Positions 45,439 to 54,260 of a stretch of 64,000 bases of DNA are shown here, in pieces (positions within the stretch are counted from its first letter, which is position 1; each line of letters starts with the position of its first letter). The notes below the pieces were generated by a model. The model made no database searches. It was not told the origin of the DNA and saw only the letters and a program-made list of their open reading frames with translations. Source of the DNA: Mangrovibacterium marinum. GTDB taxonomy: Bacteria; Bacteroidota; Bacteroidia; Bacteroidales; Prolixibacteraceae. The DNA is taken from NCBI RefSeq assembly GCF_003046625.1, contig NZ_QAAD01000012.1:1-64000 (forward strand), given 5' to 3'. Made by a program: the position numbers and the translations under genes.

Positions 45439-45490
45439 TTTGAAATCGGAAAGACTGTCCTAAATTTGCAGAACACACCAGAACAGAACA
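45439..45490 (+). promoter_or_regulatory. xylBA promoter and candidate XylR operator
   Basis: TTTG (45439-45442), 18-bp spacer, TAAATTTG (45461-45468), then CAGAACACACCAGAACAGAACA, containing ACCAGAACAGAACA at 45477-45490. The repeated AGAACA half-words suggest a direct-repeat operator at the transcription start. Confidence 0.65.
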
Positions 45491-45524
45491 AACAAGTATC
45501 CGATACTAAATAAAACACAGAAAA

Positions 45525-47009
45525 ATGTACCTACTAGGATTTGACATTGGCAGTTCATCCGTAAAAGCGTCGATTATCAACGGCGACTCGGGCGAATGCC
45601 TGGCCTCTGCCTTCTATCCGAAGCAAGAGATGAAGATGACCGCCATCCAACCGGGATGGGCAGAACAGGATCCGGAGCAATGGTGGGCCAACCTGAAGCT
45701 GGCGGTTGCTGAGATCATGGATAAATCGAAGGTTGATCCGACGGCGATTGACTCAATCGGTATCTCGTACCAGATGCACGGATTGGTTGTTGTGGACAAA
45801 GACCAAAACGTTTTGCGCCCGTCAATCATCTGGTGCGACAGCCGCGCTGCTGCCATCGGCGATAAGGCCATGAAGGAAATCGGCGAACAAAAATGTTTGG
45901 AAAACCTGCTGAACTCTCCGGGAAACTTCACCGCTTCGAAATTGAAATGGGTGAAAGACAACGAACCGGAACTGTACGCAAAGATTGATAAAATCATGCT
46001 GCCGGGCGACTATATCGCCATGAAACTGAGTGGCGAGGTTAAAACAACAGCAGGCAACCTGTCGGAAGGCATTCTTTGGAACTTCAAAGAAAATTCGGTG
46101 GCTAAAATGCTGATCGACTACTACGGCTTTGAAGAAAGTTTTATTCCGGAAATTGTACCAACGTTCTCCGTACAAAGCGAGGTTAACGAAACCGCTGCAA
46201 AAGAATTGGGGCTGGCACCCGGTATCAAAATCAGCTATCGCGCCGGTGATCAACCCAACAATGCCTTATCATTAAACGTGTTGAACCCGGGCGAAATCGC
46301 CACAACCGCCGGAACATCGGGCGTTGTGTACGGGGTGAGCGACGAGGTAAAATACGACCCGAAATCGCGCGTAAACACCTTTGCCCACGTAAATCACAGC
46401 ACCGAAGCCAATCGCTTGGGTGTACTGCTTTGCATCAACGGAACAGGAATCCTGAACTCGTGGTTGAACAAACAAGTTGGTGGCGGCAATATCTCTTACG
46501 AAGGCATGAACGAAGCGGCCTCGAAAGTCGCCATCGGCTCCGACGGCATCAGCATTCTGCCTTTCGGCAACGGTGCTGAGCGCGTTCTCGAAAATAAAAA
46601 CCTGGGCTCAGTCATGTCCGGCATCAACTTCAATATTCACTCCAACGCACACCTGTTCCGCGCAGCGCAGGAAGGCATCGTCTTCTCGTTCAAATACGGA
46701 ATGGAGATCATGGAAAGCATTGGCATTGACGCCAAAGTAATCCGTGCCGGAAAAGCGAACATGTTCCTAAGCCCGATTTTCCGCGAAACGCTCGCAGGCG
46801 TATCCGGTGCAACCATCGAATTGTATAACACCGACGGATCAGTGGGAGCTGCCCGCGGTGCCGGAATCGGTTCAGGCTACTACAAGTCGCCGGCCGAAGC
46901 CTTTTCAAACTTAACCAAACTGGAAACCATAGAACCTGATTTAAACAAAAAGGCGGAATATGAAGCTGCTTACGGCAACTGGAAGAGTATGCTGGAGAAA
47001 TTCATTTAG
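45525..47009 (+). CDS. xylB: Xylulokinase
   Basis: 494 residues, ATG start. FGGY-family sugar kinase that phosphorylates D-xylulose. Motifs: YLLGFDIGSSSVKASI (phosphate-1), SYQMHGLVVVD, the FGGY substrate region DYIAMKLSGEVKTTAGNLSEG, GDQPNNALS, GTSGVVYGV and the late GAARGAGIGSGYY. First gene of xylBA; xylA follows after a 143-bp gap with G/C-rich inverted words (CCCCCGTGGGGGGAGG and CCTCCCCCCGGGGAGG), possibly a processing or attenuating hairpin. Confidence 0.96.
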   Translation: MYLLGFDIGSSSVKASIINGDSGECLASAFYPKQEMKMTAIQPGWAEQDPEQWWANLKLAVAEIMDKSKVDPTAIDSIGISYQMHGLVVVDKDQNVLRPSIIWCDSRAAAIGDKAMKEIGEQKCLENLLNSPGNFTASKLKWVKDNEPELYAKIDKIMLPGDYIAMKLSGEVKTTAGNLSEGILWNFKENSVAKMLIDYYGFEESFIPEIVPTFSVQSEVNETAAKELGLAPGIKISYRAGDQPNNALSLNVLNPGEIATTAGTSGVVYGVSDEVKYDPKSRVNTFAHVNHSTEANRLGVLLCINGTGILNSWLNKQVGGGNISYEGMNEAASKVAIGSDGISILPFGNGAERVLENKNLGSVMSGINFNIHSNAHLFRAAQEGIVFSFKYGMEIMESIGIDAKVIRAGKANMFLSPIFRETLAGVSGATIELYNTDGSVGAARGAGIGSGYYKSPAEAFSNLTKLETIEPDLNKKAEYEAAYGNWKSMLEKFI

Positions 47010-47152
47010 AAGCCCCCTCCGACTCCCCCGTGGGGGGAGGAATCAGAAAAACGGAATTAGGAGTCTGATACGAAAAATAGAAAATTAAAATTAATAGCAA
47101 TGTCCTGATAGCCTCCCCCCGGGGAGGATTGAAGGGCCTAACAATTCACAAC

Positions 47153-48469
47153 ATGAGCACAACAGTTTATTTCCCATCAGTGGAAAAAATCAAATTTGAA
47201 GGAAAAGAAAGTAAAAACCCAATGGCCTTCCGTTACTACAACCCGGAAAAAGTTGTTTACGGCAAAACAATGGCCGAATGGTTTAAGTTCTCCATGGCTT
47301 GGTGGCATACGCTATGTGCCGACGGTGGCGATCCTTTTGGCGGTGCAACCCAAAACCACCCATGGGTTGGTGCGGAAAATGCGGTAGAAGCAGCTAAAAA
47401 CAAGATGGATGCCGGTTTCGAGTTCATGCAAAAAATGGGCATCGAATACTATTGCTTCCACGATCTTGACTTGGTTAGCGAAGGAAACAGCATCGAAGAA
47501 TACGAAGCAAACATGAAAGCAATTGTAGAGTATGCCAAGCAAAAGCAAGCTGAAACAGGCATCAAACTGATGTGGGGTACTGCTAACGTTTTCTCACCTG
47601 CTCGCTACATGAACGGCGCCAGCACAAACCCTGATTTTGACACAGCTGCCCGTGCCATGCTTCAGATTAAAAACTCGATTGATGCAACAATCGCCCTGGG
47701 TGGTAAGGCTTATGTTTTCTGGGGAGGACGTGAAGGTTACATGTCGTTGTTGAACACCAACATGAAACGTGAAAAACAACACCTGGGAACCATGTTGAAA
47801 ATGGCTCGCGATTATGGTCGTTCAAAAGGTTTCACCGGAACATTCCTGATTGAGCCAAAGCCAATGGAACCCATGAAACACCAGTACGACGTTGACGCTG
47901 AAACTGTGATTGGCTTCCTGAAAGAATTCGGTTTGGAAAAAGATTTCAAATTGAACATTGAAGTAAACCACGCAACCTTGGCTGGCCACACCTTCGAGCA
48001 CGAATTGCAATGTGCTGTTGACGCAGGCTTGCTTGGTGCAATCGACGCCAACCGCGGTGATGTTCAGAATGGCTGGGATACTGACCAGTTTCCGGTTGAC
48101 CTGTACGAATTGACGCAAGCCATGATGGTTGTATTGAAAGGTGGCGGCATGCAAGGTGGCGGTACCAACTTCGATGCGAAGATCCGTCGTAACTCAACGG
48201 ATCTGGATGATTTGTTCATCGCACACATCGCCGCTATGGATGTGATGGCTCGCGCGCTGGAAACTGCAGCTGCAATTCTGGAAGAATCTCCTTATGAAAA
48301 AATGATTGCAGATCGCTATGCTTCTTATGATTCAGGCAAAGGAAAAGAATTTGAAGAAGGCAAATTGACTTTCGAACAAGTTTACGAATACGCTAAAGCA
48401 AACGGAGAACCAAAACAAATTAGCGGCAAACAAGAATTGTACGAAGCTATTGTAAATATGTACATTTAA
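47153..48469 (+). CDS. xylA: Xylose isomerase
   Basis: 438 residues from the ATG at 47153 ([15 protein letters not shown]); an in-frame TTG at 47129 is not needed. Class II type isomerase converting D-xylose to D-xylulose with two divalent metals. Visible: [30 protein letters not shown] (catalytic His), [33 protein letters not shown] (metal Glu), [18 protein letters not shown] and GSIDANRGD-like [17 protein letters not shown]. Very close in pattern to Bacteroides enzymes. Confidence 0.98.
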   Translation: MSTTVYFPSVEKIKFEGKESKNPMAFRYYNPEKVVYGKTMAEWFKFSMAWWHTLCADGGDPFGGATQNHPWVGAENAVEAAKNKMDAGFEFMQKMGIEYYCFHDLDLVSEGNSIEEYEANMKAIVEYAKQKQAETGIKLMWGTANVFSPARYMNGASTNPDFDTAARAMLQIKNSIDATIALGGKAYVFWGGREGYMSLLNTNMKREKQHLGTMLKMARDYGRSKGFTGTFLIEPKPMEPMKHQYDVDAETVIGFLKEFGLEKDFKLNIEVNHATLAGHTFEHELQCAVDAGLLGAIDANRGDVQNGWDTDQFPVDLYELTQAMMVVLKGGGMQGGGTNFDAKIRRNSTDLDDLFIAHIAAMDVMARALETAAAILEESPYEKMIADRYASYDSGKGKEFEEGKLTFEQVYEYAKANGEPKQISGKQELYEAIVNMYI

Positions 48470-48519
48470 GATTTCAATAAATGGAATGAATTTCATTTCA
48501 GACATAAAATAATTTGTAT

Positions 48520-48554
48520 AACCCGATTCGTGACCCTTTAAAACGAATCGGGTT
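48520..48554 (+). terminator. Terminator after xylA
   Basis: AACCCGATTCG (48520-48530) pairs with CGAATCGGGTT (48544-48554), then TTATCT. An 11-bp stem 50 bp after the stop; its modest T-run may allow some read-through to the porter gene. Confidence 0.75.
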
Positions 48555-48644
48555 TATCTGCTTTTCAATGCCTCACGAACCAAAAAAAGATGGACCCTGA
48601 CAAATGCCCACACAGCAGGCAGGGTCGACACAAACCAATGAAAC

Positions 48645-50054
48645 ATGAAACAGAATAAGTTCTTCATCATCGCGATCACCATTGTTGCGACACTGGGCGG
48701 ACTGCTCTTCGGATACGACACCGCAGTAATTTCAGGAACAGTTGGATCGCTGGACGTTTTTTTTATCAAACCAATGGGCTTGGGGGAAACTGCCGCCAAC
48801 TCGCAACTTGGATTTATTGTATCGAGTGCGCTGATCGGCTGTATCATCGGCGGCCTTTCCGGTGGTCTTATCAGCTTAAAGCTGGGCCGCAAAAAAGGGC
48901 TAATCCTGGCGGCTATTTTGTTTTTCATCTCCGCAATGGGCTCGTCCTACCCCGAGTTGTTCTTTCGTCCGTTTGGCGAAGGTGATCATACCTTTTACTG
49001 GCATTTCATCATTTACCGCATTATCGGAGGTATCGGCGTCGGGCTGGCATCGATGCTGTCGCCCATGTACATTGCCGAAATTGCTCCAGCCGACATTCGG
49101 GGCCGCTTAGTGTCCTTTAACCAGTTCGCCATTATCTTCGGTATGCTGGTCGTTTATTTTGTGAACTATGCCATTGCCCGACAAGGAGATGACAGCTGGC
49201 TGAACAGCATTGGCTGGCGTTATATGTTCGCCTCGGAAATGATTCCCGCAGGCTTATTTCTATTCCTGTTATTTTTTGTTCCCGAAACGCCCCGCTACAT
49301 GGCTCTCAGAGGAGATGACACTAAGGCGCTGAAGGTTCTGAACAAGATCAATGGGCCAGAACGGGGCTCTCAGGTGTTGAGTGAAATCAAACAAACCCTG
49401 ACCACTACCTCCGGAAAATTATTTTCATTTGGTATTTTGATTGTGGTTATCGGTATCCTGCTTTCAGCTTTCCAGCAATTCGTCGGAATCAACGTGGTGT
49501 TGTACTACGCCCCTGAGATCTTCAAGAATATGGGATCAGGAACCGACACCGCACTGCTGCAGACCATCATCGTGGGTATTATCAACCTATCGTTTACCGT
49601 TGTGGCTATTCTTACCGTCGACAAATTTGGCCGTAAACCATTAATGATTATTGGTGCTGCAGGGATGGCCTTCTTCATGTTCGCCTTGGGCTTTGCCTTC
49701 TTCTTCCAACAAGTGGGACTAGCTGCCCTGGTTTTCATGCTGGGGTATGTGGCTTGCTTTGCGGTAAGTTGGGGGCCGGTTGTTTGGGTGCTGCTGGCCG
49801 AGATTTTCCCGAACCGAATCCGTGGGCGTGCCATGGCTGTGGCCGTTGCGGCACAGTGGATTTCGAACTACCTGGTATCGTGGACTTTCCCCATGATGAA
49901 CAAAAGCAGCTTCCTGGTCGATAATTTTCACAATGGATTTGCCTACTGGATCTATGGCATCATGGGTATCCTGGCCGCTTTGTTTATGTGGAAATTTGTT
50001 CCCGAAACCAAAGGAAAAACCCTGGAAGAAATGGAACAACTTTGGAAAAAATAG
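48645..50054 (+). CDS. xylE: MFS sugar porter, probable D-xylose:H+ symporter
   Basis: 469 residues, ATG start, twelve membrane helices. Sugar porter signatures: GGLLFGYDTAVISGT, KLGRKKGL, the RIIGGIGVGLASMLSPMYIAE segment, FVPETPRYM mid-protein, FQQFVGINVVLYYAPEIFKNM, DKFGRKPL and the C-terminal FVPETKGKTLEEME. Xylose specificity is inferred from the adjacent xylBA genes. Ends just before a bidirectional terminator. Confidence 0.93.
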   Translation: MKQNKFFIIAITIVATLGGLLFGYDTAVISGTVGSLDVFFIKPMGLGETAANSQLGFIVSSALIGCIIGGLSGGLISLKLGRKKGLILAAILFFISAMGSSYPELFFRPFGEGDHTFYWHFIIYRIIGGIGVGLASMLSPMYIAEIAPADIRGRLVSFNQFAIIFGMLVVYFVNYAIARQGDDSWLNSIGWRYMFASEMIPAGLFLFLLFFVPETPRYMALRGDDTKALKVLNKINGPERGSQVLSEIKQTLTTTSGKLFSFGILIVVIGILLSAFQQFVGINVVLYYAPEIFKNMGSGTDTALLQTIIVGIINLSFTVVAILTVDKFGRKPLMIIGAAGMAFFMFALGFAFFFQQVGLAALVFMLGYVACFAVSWGPVVWVLLAEIFPNRIRGRAMAVAVAAQWISNYLVSWTFPMMNKSSFLVDNFHNGFAYWIYGIMGILAALFMWKFVPETKGKTLEEMEQLWKK

Positions 50055-50104
50055 AGATCAACAGAGTAACAAAGAAGTTAGTCGATACGTTCAACTAACA
50101 AATA

Positions 50105-50130
50105 AAAAAGGGGCCCTAAAGCCCCTTTTT
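50105..50130. terminator. Bidirectional terminator
   Basis: AAAAAGGGGC (50105-50114), loop CCTAAA, GCCCCTTTTT (50121-50130): a perfect 10-bp stem with A and T tails, serving xylE on the plus strand and the small minus-strand gene ending at 50131. Confidence 0.92.
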
Positions 50131-50307
50131 CTATTTTTTAGGTTCCCAGGCACAACGCACCGGGGATACAATTCTACCTTCTTTCTTCAGTTGATTCATT
50201 GCTTTATCAACTTCTTTCCGGTCCAAACCGGTGGCTGTAACAATTTCTCCGGCTTTTACCGGTTTTCCGGCAGCCTCCATCGCTGCCAATACTTTCTCTG
50301 CACTCAT
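50131..50307 (-). CDS. 58-residue winged-helix protein
   Basis: Read directly from the minus strand: it begins MSAEKVLAAMEAAGKPVKAG at 50307 and ends CAWEPKK* at 50131. The pattern helix (EKVLAAMEAAG), turn, helix (KAGEIVTATG), recognition helix (DRKEVDKAMNQLKKEG) and wing (RIVSPVRCAWEPK) is a minimal winged helix-turn-helix, a type annotated in Bacteroidota as a transcriptional regulator without known targets. It shares a bidirectional terminator with xylE. Upstream (50308-50429) is low-complexity sequence with repeated GGATTxx/ATCCAx words. DNA binding is inferred. Confidence 0.75.
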   Translation of the reverse strand: MSAEKVLAAMEAAGKPVKAGEIVTATGLDRKEVDKAMNQLKKEGRIVSPVRCAWEPKK

Positions 50308-50429
50308 TTTTTCAAGATTTTTAGATTGTTGAACTGGCAGATTTCCGGACTATTGGACTATCGGATTGTTAGATTTTCAGACTTCCAGACATCTAATAAT
50401 CCAAAAATCCAGTAATCCGGCCATCCGTC

Positions 50430-51005
50430 TTAGAACCGACTTTCAACAACTTTCCAGTCCAGTACTTTGAAGAAGTCTTCGATGTACTTTGGACGCAGGT
50501 TTTGCTTGTCGAGGTAATAAGCATGTTCCCAAACGTCGCAAGTCATCAGCGGAGTCAATCCGTCGCGCAACGGACAAGCCGCATTGCTGGTTTGAACGAT
50601 GCTCAGTTTTCCTGCGGCGTCTTTCACCAACCAGGCCCAGCCAGATCCGAACAGGGTTGCTGCTGCTTTCGAGAAAGCTTCTTTAAACGCATCAAACGAT
50701 CCGAATGAAGCATCGATTGCCGCTTTCAGCGCACCAGTTGGCTCAGTTACCGGTGTAGCCGAGAATTGGAAAAAGTAGAAGGTGTGGTTCCAAACCTGTG
50801 CACCGTTATTGAAAATCCCGCCTTCTGCCTTTTTAACGATGGTCTCCAGATCGGCATTTTCGAACTCAGTTCCCGGAACAAGATTGTTCAGGTTGGTAAC
50901 ATACGCATTGTGGTGCTTGCCGTAATGAAAATCCAATGTTTTTTCACTGATGTAGGGTTCCAATGCATTTTTTGCATAGGGTAATGCAGGTAATTCAAAT
51001 GACAT
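50430..51005 (-). CDS. Superoxide dismutase, Fe type
   Basis: 191 residues from the ATG at 51005 (MSFELPALPYAKNALEPY); the frame is open further upstream without conserved sequence. Metal ligands His27, His74, Asp157 and His161 ([10 protein letters not shown]). Gln70 in GAQVWNH and Ala142 in TSNAACP are the iron-type pattern for the second-sphere glutamine. Converts superoxide to H2O2 and O2 in the cytoplasm. A second, Mn-type paralogue lies at 53437-54036. No clear TAnnTTTG box, only a near match in the upstream AT-rich region. Confidence 0.95.
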   Translation of the reverse strand: MSFELPALPYAKNALEPYISEKTLDFHYGKHHNAYVTNLNNLVPGTEFENADLETIVKKAEGGIFNNGAQVWNHTFYFFQFSATPVTEPTGALKAAIDASFGSFDAFKEAFSKAAATLFGSGWAWLVKDAAGKLSIVQTSNAACPLRDGLTPLMTCDVWEHAYYLDKQNLRPKYIEDFFKVLDWKVVESRF

Positions 51006-51201
51006 AATTTCTCTTTTAAAAGTTAGACTTTTTGATTTTTGACTCCTAGAACGTGGAGTTCGCCGAAATGTTTGAGAAAGGATGCCGAACAAAAGCTATT
51101 TAAAGTGATTCCAAATAATTCGCTTACGACAAAAACAATCCGAAGACTATTAATCGTCTCCGGATCAGCGTGCAATCCATTTACTGAGAGCAACTGCATC
51201 G

Positions 51202-52188
51202 TTAAAGTTTGACCACCACCCTACCGCGGCTTTTCTTTGTCAACATCAATTGGATGTAATTGTCCAGCCCGTCGAGCTCAGTTTCGTGAATCAGATGATC
51301 GCTGAAATCAATTTTCCACTGATTAGCCAGCAGGTTCCAGATCTCTTCGCGGATATTCATCGGGCAATTTTGCGAATCGACGCCCAACAAACTAACTCCT
51401 CTTAGGATGAAAGGGTAAACCGTCATCGCCAAATCGCCGGAACCGATGTTGCCACAGGTCGTTACATTTCCCAGCGGCTTGCATCCCTTCAGCAGCGTTG
51501 TAAGCGTATTGCCGCCAACCACATCGATAGCACCGGCCCAGCTTGTCTTCAACATTGGTCGTCCCGACTGGTCATCTGTTTCAGCTTTCGTGATTTGTGC
51601 CGAAGCCCCCAAACTCTTCATTTCGTCCGCTCCCATTCCTTCCGAACTGGCCGCGATCACCTCAAAATTCAATTTATCCAAAATCCGACAGGCAATACTT
51701 CCAACGCCGCCCAAAGCGCCGGTTACAACAATTGGTCCCATTTCAGGCGTTTGACCGTTTTGAATCAACCGGTAAACCGACAATGCCGCTGTGAAACCAG
51801 CCGTCCCGTGAATCATGGCTTCCAGCGAGGTCAACCCTTTTGGTGTAGCCACTACCCAGGCATCGGGAACCTGTATATATTCGGCAAAACCTCCCGGGTG
51901 GCTCATCCCTAAATCGTAGCTGGTAACAATGACCATATCTCCAACATAAAATCCCGGGCTTTTGCTTTTTGCGACAATACCCGCGGCGTCAATGCCCGGC
52001 ACATGCGGATACTTCCGGGTTACGCCTTTATTCCCACTGGCCGACAAGGCATCTTTATAATTCAACGAACTATATTCTACTTTTACCCGGACTTCCCCTT
52101 CGTTCAAATCCCAGGAATCTACTTTTTCAACCTTTCCCAAATATGCCCCGTCATTTTCGCGGACGACATAAGCTTGATAACTACTCAT
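51202..52188 (-). CDS. YhdH/YhfP-family quinone oxidoreductase (MDR superfamily)
   Basis: 328 residues from the ATG at 52188 (MSSYQAYVVRENDGAYLGKV). Zinc-free medium-chain reductase: SSLNYKDALSASGNKGVTRKYP near the active site, GIDAAGIV, GAMIHGTAGFTAALSVYRL-like MIHGTAGFTAALSVY, and the NADPH loop VTGALGGVGSIACRIL. The closest known function is the AcuI/YhdH acryloyl-CoA or enone reductase group. Divergent from an HxlR regulator (137 bp), suggesting electrophile-induced expression. Confidence 0.93.
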   Translation of the reverse strand: MSSYQAYVVRENDGAYLGKVEKVDSWDLNEGEVRVKVEYSSLNYKDALSASGNKGVTRKYPHVPGIDAAGIVAKSKSPGFYVGDMVIVTSYDLGMSHPGGFAEYIQVPDAWVVATPKGLTSLEAMIHGTAGFTAALSVYRLIQNGQTPEMGPIVVTGALGGVGSIACRILDKLNFEVIAASSEGMGADEMKSLGASAQITKAETDDQSGRPMLKTSWAGAIDVVGGNTLTTLLKGCKPLGNVTTCGNIGSGDLAMTVYPFILRGVSLLGVDSQNCPMNIREEIWNLLANQWKIDFSDHLIHETELDGLDNYIQLMLTKKSRGRVVVKL

Positions 52189-52325
52189 ATCTTGTATCGT
52201 TTTTATCGTTATTTTTGAACAAACCTGCTGAAAATAAATCACATCAGAAAGAACGAACAAATGATGCGCCTACTTACATTTCTTTCGGATTTGAAGAAAA
52301 TCAGTCAATTAAGATTTCGGTTTTT

Positions 52326-52673
52326 ATGAAAAAAAGTTACTGTCCGATCGATACGTTTATCAATGTGGTAAAAGGAAAACGAAAAGCAACCATTATTCTG
52401 CACCTTTTTCAAGGCGAAAAAAGGTACAGCGACCTTGTTCGCTTGCTTCCCGACCTAAGCGAACGCATGTTGAGCAAACAACTACGCGAATTGGAACAAG
52501 ACCTTTTGATTGAGAAAACTGTTTTTCCGGAGGTGCCGCCACGGGTCGAATACAGACTTACCGAGCTTGGCAAAACCATTCGTCCCATTTTAAAGAGCAT
52601 GATCAAAGGTGGTATTCTACTCGAAACCCTGATCGATACCGAAATATCAAACGCATCGAAAAAAAGCGACTAA
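52326..52673 (+). CDS. HxlR-family transcriptional regulator
   Basis: 115 residues from the ATG at 52326 (MKKSYCPIDTFINVVKGKRK); the frame is open far upstream but over the divergent gene. HxlR pattern with Cys6, ATIILHLFQGEKRYSDLVRLL, LSERMLSKQLRELEQDLLIE and VFPEVPPRVEYRLTELGK. The N-terminal cysteine at the sensing position fits thiol-based control of the divergent YhdH-type reductase. Convergent with the VOC gene, 8 bp apart. Confidence 0.92.
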   Translation: MKKSYCPIDTFINVVKGKRKATIILHLFQGEKRYSDLVRLLPDLSERMLSKQLRELEQDLLIEKTVFPEVPPRVEYRLTELGKTIRPILKSMIKGGILLETLIDTEISNASKKSD

Positions 52674-52681
52674 ATGGAAGG

Positions 52682-53356
52682 TTAAATTGAAGTCGCTTCA
52701 ACAATTTTTCCGTTCCGAAAAACAAGGAAAAAAGAGTTCCCGAGATTCTCAAACTTCAGTTCAAAATCAGATGAAAAGGTGTCATCGTTGGTCGGGTACC
52801 AACGCTTCTGGTGTTTGTTGACAACAATAAACAGTCCCTCTTCATCGCCTATCGCGCAAAACCGCTCCATACTTCCATCATAAATATTGAAGTCGGATAA
52901 CTGTTGCAGCTGGTTGTAAAAAGTAGCAATATCGTCGACAGGTACGCCAATCTCACTGATTCGGATCAAGGAATGGTAATCGAAGGCGTCGGTATTTTTA
53001 CCGGGAAGGTTCTTGCGGGCTATGAACTCGAGGATAGTTTGATCGGGATCGTAAAAATAAACGGACTCGGCATTCCAGCTTACAAAGTTGATAATGTCGT
53101 GCCCTTCGTCTTGAATAATGGAAACTCGTTTGTGCAACCAGGCCAAAGCATCGCCAAGTTGTTTGGGAGGAATATTTACAGCCCAATGATAGGGCGTGGA
53201 TTTCGCTTTGTAGGAAAACCACAACACCGATTGGCCGACTAACACTTTAAAATCTGTTTGGGAGGATTCCAGCAACGGCAGGCTCAAAACCTCCTGGTAG
53301 AACTCTAATTGTTCATCCAACCGGGACGTGTAAATATGCAATTCTGTAATCTTCAT
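52682..53356 (-). CDS. VOC-superfamily (glyoxalase/dioxygenase-like) protein
   Basis: 224 residues, ATG start. Two beta-alpha-beta-beta-beta modules: the first with MKITELHIYTSRLDEQLEFYQ, WAVNIPPKQLGDALAWLHK and SVYFYDPDQTILEFIAR, the second with LIRISEIGVPVDDIATFYNQL and FCAIGDEEGLFIVV. The single-metal VOC fold is clear; His in the first strand (LHIYTS) and Glu in ILEFIA are candidate metal ligands. The reaction is unknown. It sits between the two SOD genes on the same strand as SOD, QOR. Confidence 0.88.
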   Translation of the reverse strand: MKITELHIYTSRLDEQLEFYQEVLSLPLLESSQTDFKVLVGQSVLWFSYKAKSTPYHWAVNIPPKQLGDALAWLHKRVSIIQDEGHDIINFVSWNAESVYFYDPDQTILEFIARKNLPGKNTDAFDYHSLIRISEIGVPVDDIATFYNQLQQLSDFNIYDGSMERFCAIGDEEGLFIVVNKHQKRWYPTNDDTFSSDFELKFENLGNSFFLVFRNGKIVEATSI

Positions 53357-53396
53357 GCTAAAAAAATGGTTGGACAGTCCCTCTAAAAAAGAAAAA

Positions 53397-53418
53397 CCCC
53401 GAGACCACTGCCTCGGGG
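53397..53418 (-). terminator. Terminator of the Mn-type SOD gene
   Basis: CCCCGAG (53397-53403) pairs with CTCGGGG (53412-53418); plus-strand A-runs flank both sides, giving a U-tail for minus-strand transcripts 19 bp after the stop. Confidence 0.85.
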
Positions 53419-53436
53419 AAAAAAACCAAAAATCAA

Positions 53437-54036
53437 CTAACCTTTAAATCGTTTAGCGACTTCATCCCAGTTAATCACATCGTAGAACGATGAGATATAG
53501 TCAGGACGTCTGTTCTGGTAATTCAAATAGTAGGCATGTTCCCAGACATCGAGACCAAGGATTGGAGTTCCCTGAACCTCTGCAACATCCATAAGCGGAT
53601 TGTCCTGATTCGGTGTGGATGAAACCACCAAACTATCACCCTGCTTTACCAGCCAGGCCCAACCCGAACCGAAACGGGTAGCGGCGGCTTTGGTAAAAGC
53701 TTCTTTAAATTTATCGAATGACCCAAATGAGTCGTTAATCGCTTTTTCAAGTTCGCCTTTCGGCGCTTTTGCTCCACCCGGTGTCATCACTTCCCAGAAC
53801 AAACAGTGATTGTAATAACCACCTCCGTTGTTGCGAACAGCAACCGAAGCTTTTGATATTCCGGCCATCAATTCTTCAATTGATTGACCTTCCAGTTCTG
53901 TTCCCTGAATAGCCGCATTCAGGTTTGTTGTATAAGCACCGTGGTGTTTCGTATGATGAATCTCCATCGTACGGGCATCGATTACGGGTTCAAGCGCATC
54001 GTATGCATATTGTAATTTTGGTAATTCGAATGACAT
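53437..54036 (-). CDS. Superoxide dismutase, Mn type
   Basis: 199 residues, ATG start. Metal ligands His27, His77, Asp163 and His167 ([10 protein letters not shown]). Gly73 in NNGGGYYNH and Gln144 in TPNQDNP are the manganese-type pattern, the reverse of the paralogue at 50430-51005. Monocistronic: consensus promoter upstream, terminator downstream. The pair would let the cell keep superoxide protection under both iron-replete and iron-poor or oxidising conditions (inference). Confidence 0.95.
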   Translation of the reverse strand: MSFELPKLQYAYDALEPVIDARTMEIHHTKHHGAYTTNLNAAIQGTELEGQSIEELMAGISKASVAVRNNGGGYYNHCLFWEVMTPGGAKAPKGELEKAINDSFGSFDKFKEAFTKAAATRFGSGWAWLVKQGDSLVVSSTPNQDNPLMDVAEVQGTPILGLDVWEHAYYLNYQNRRPDYISSFYDVINWDEVAKRFKG

Positions 54037-54110
54037 ATTCTCTTTTCTTTTAATATTGGTTCATTGTTATCTTGGCGTCAAGACTAATCAGATATTTAAA
54101 TCTTTTAATG

Positions 54111-54142
54111 CAAATCTAAAGACTATTCAGACTCGTTCCAAA
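54111..54142 (-). promoter_or_regulatory. Promoter of the Mn-type SOD gene
   Basis: On the minus strand TTTG (54142-54139), a 20-bp spacer and TAGATTTG (54118-54111): a full match to the Bacteroidota vegetative promoter, 75 bp before the ATG. Confidence 0.72.
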
Positions 54143-54260
54143 TAAAGAAGCTCTTTTCTTTATTGAAAAAATCTATCTCCAATCATTATTCTCAATTAAC
54201 CAACAGAATCAAGGCTTTAGCAAGCGGCATTTTTTTTGTTTCTTTGCCCAAAAAATTTCC

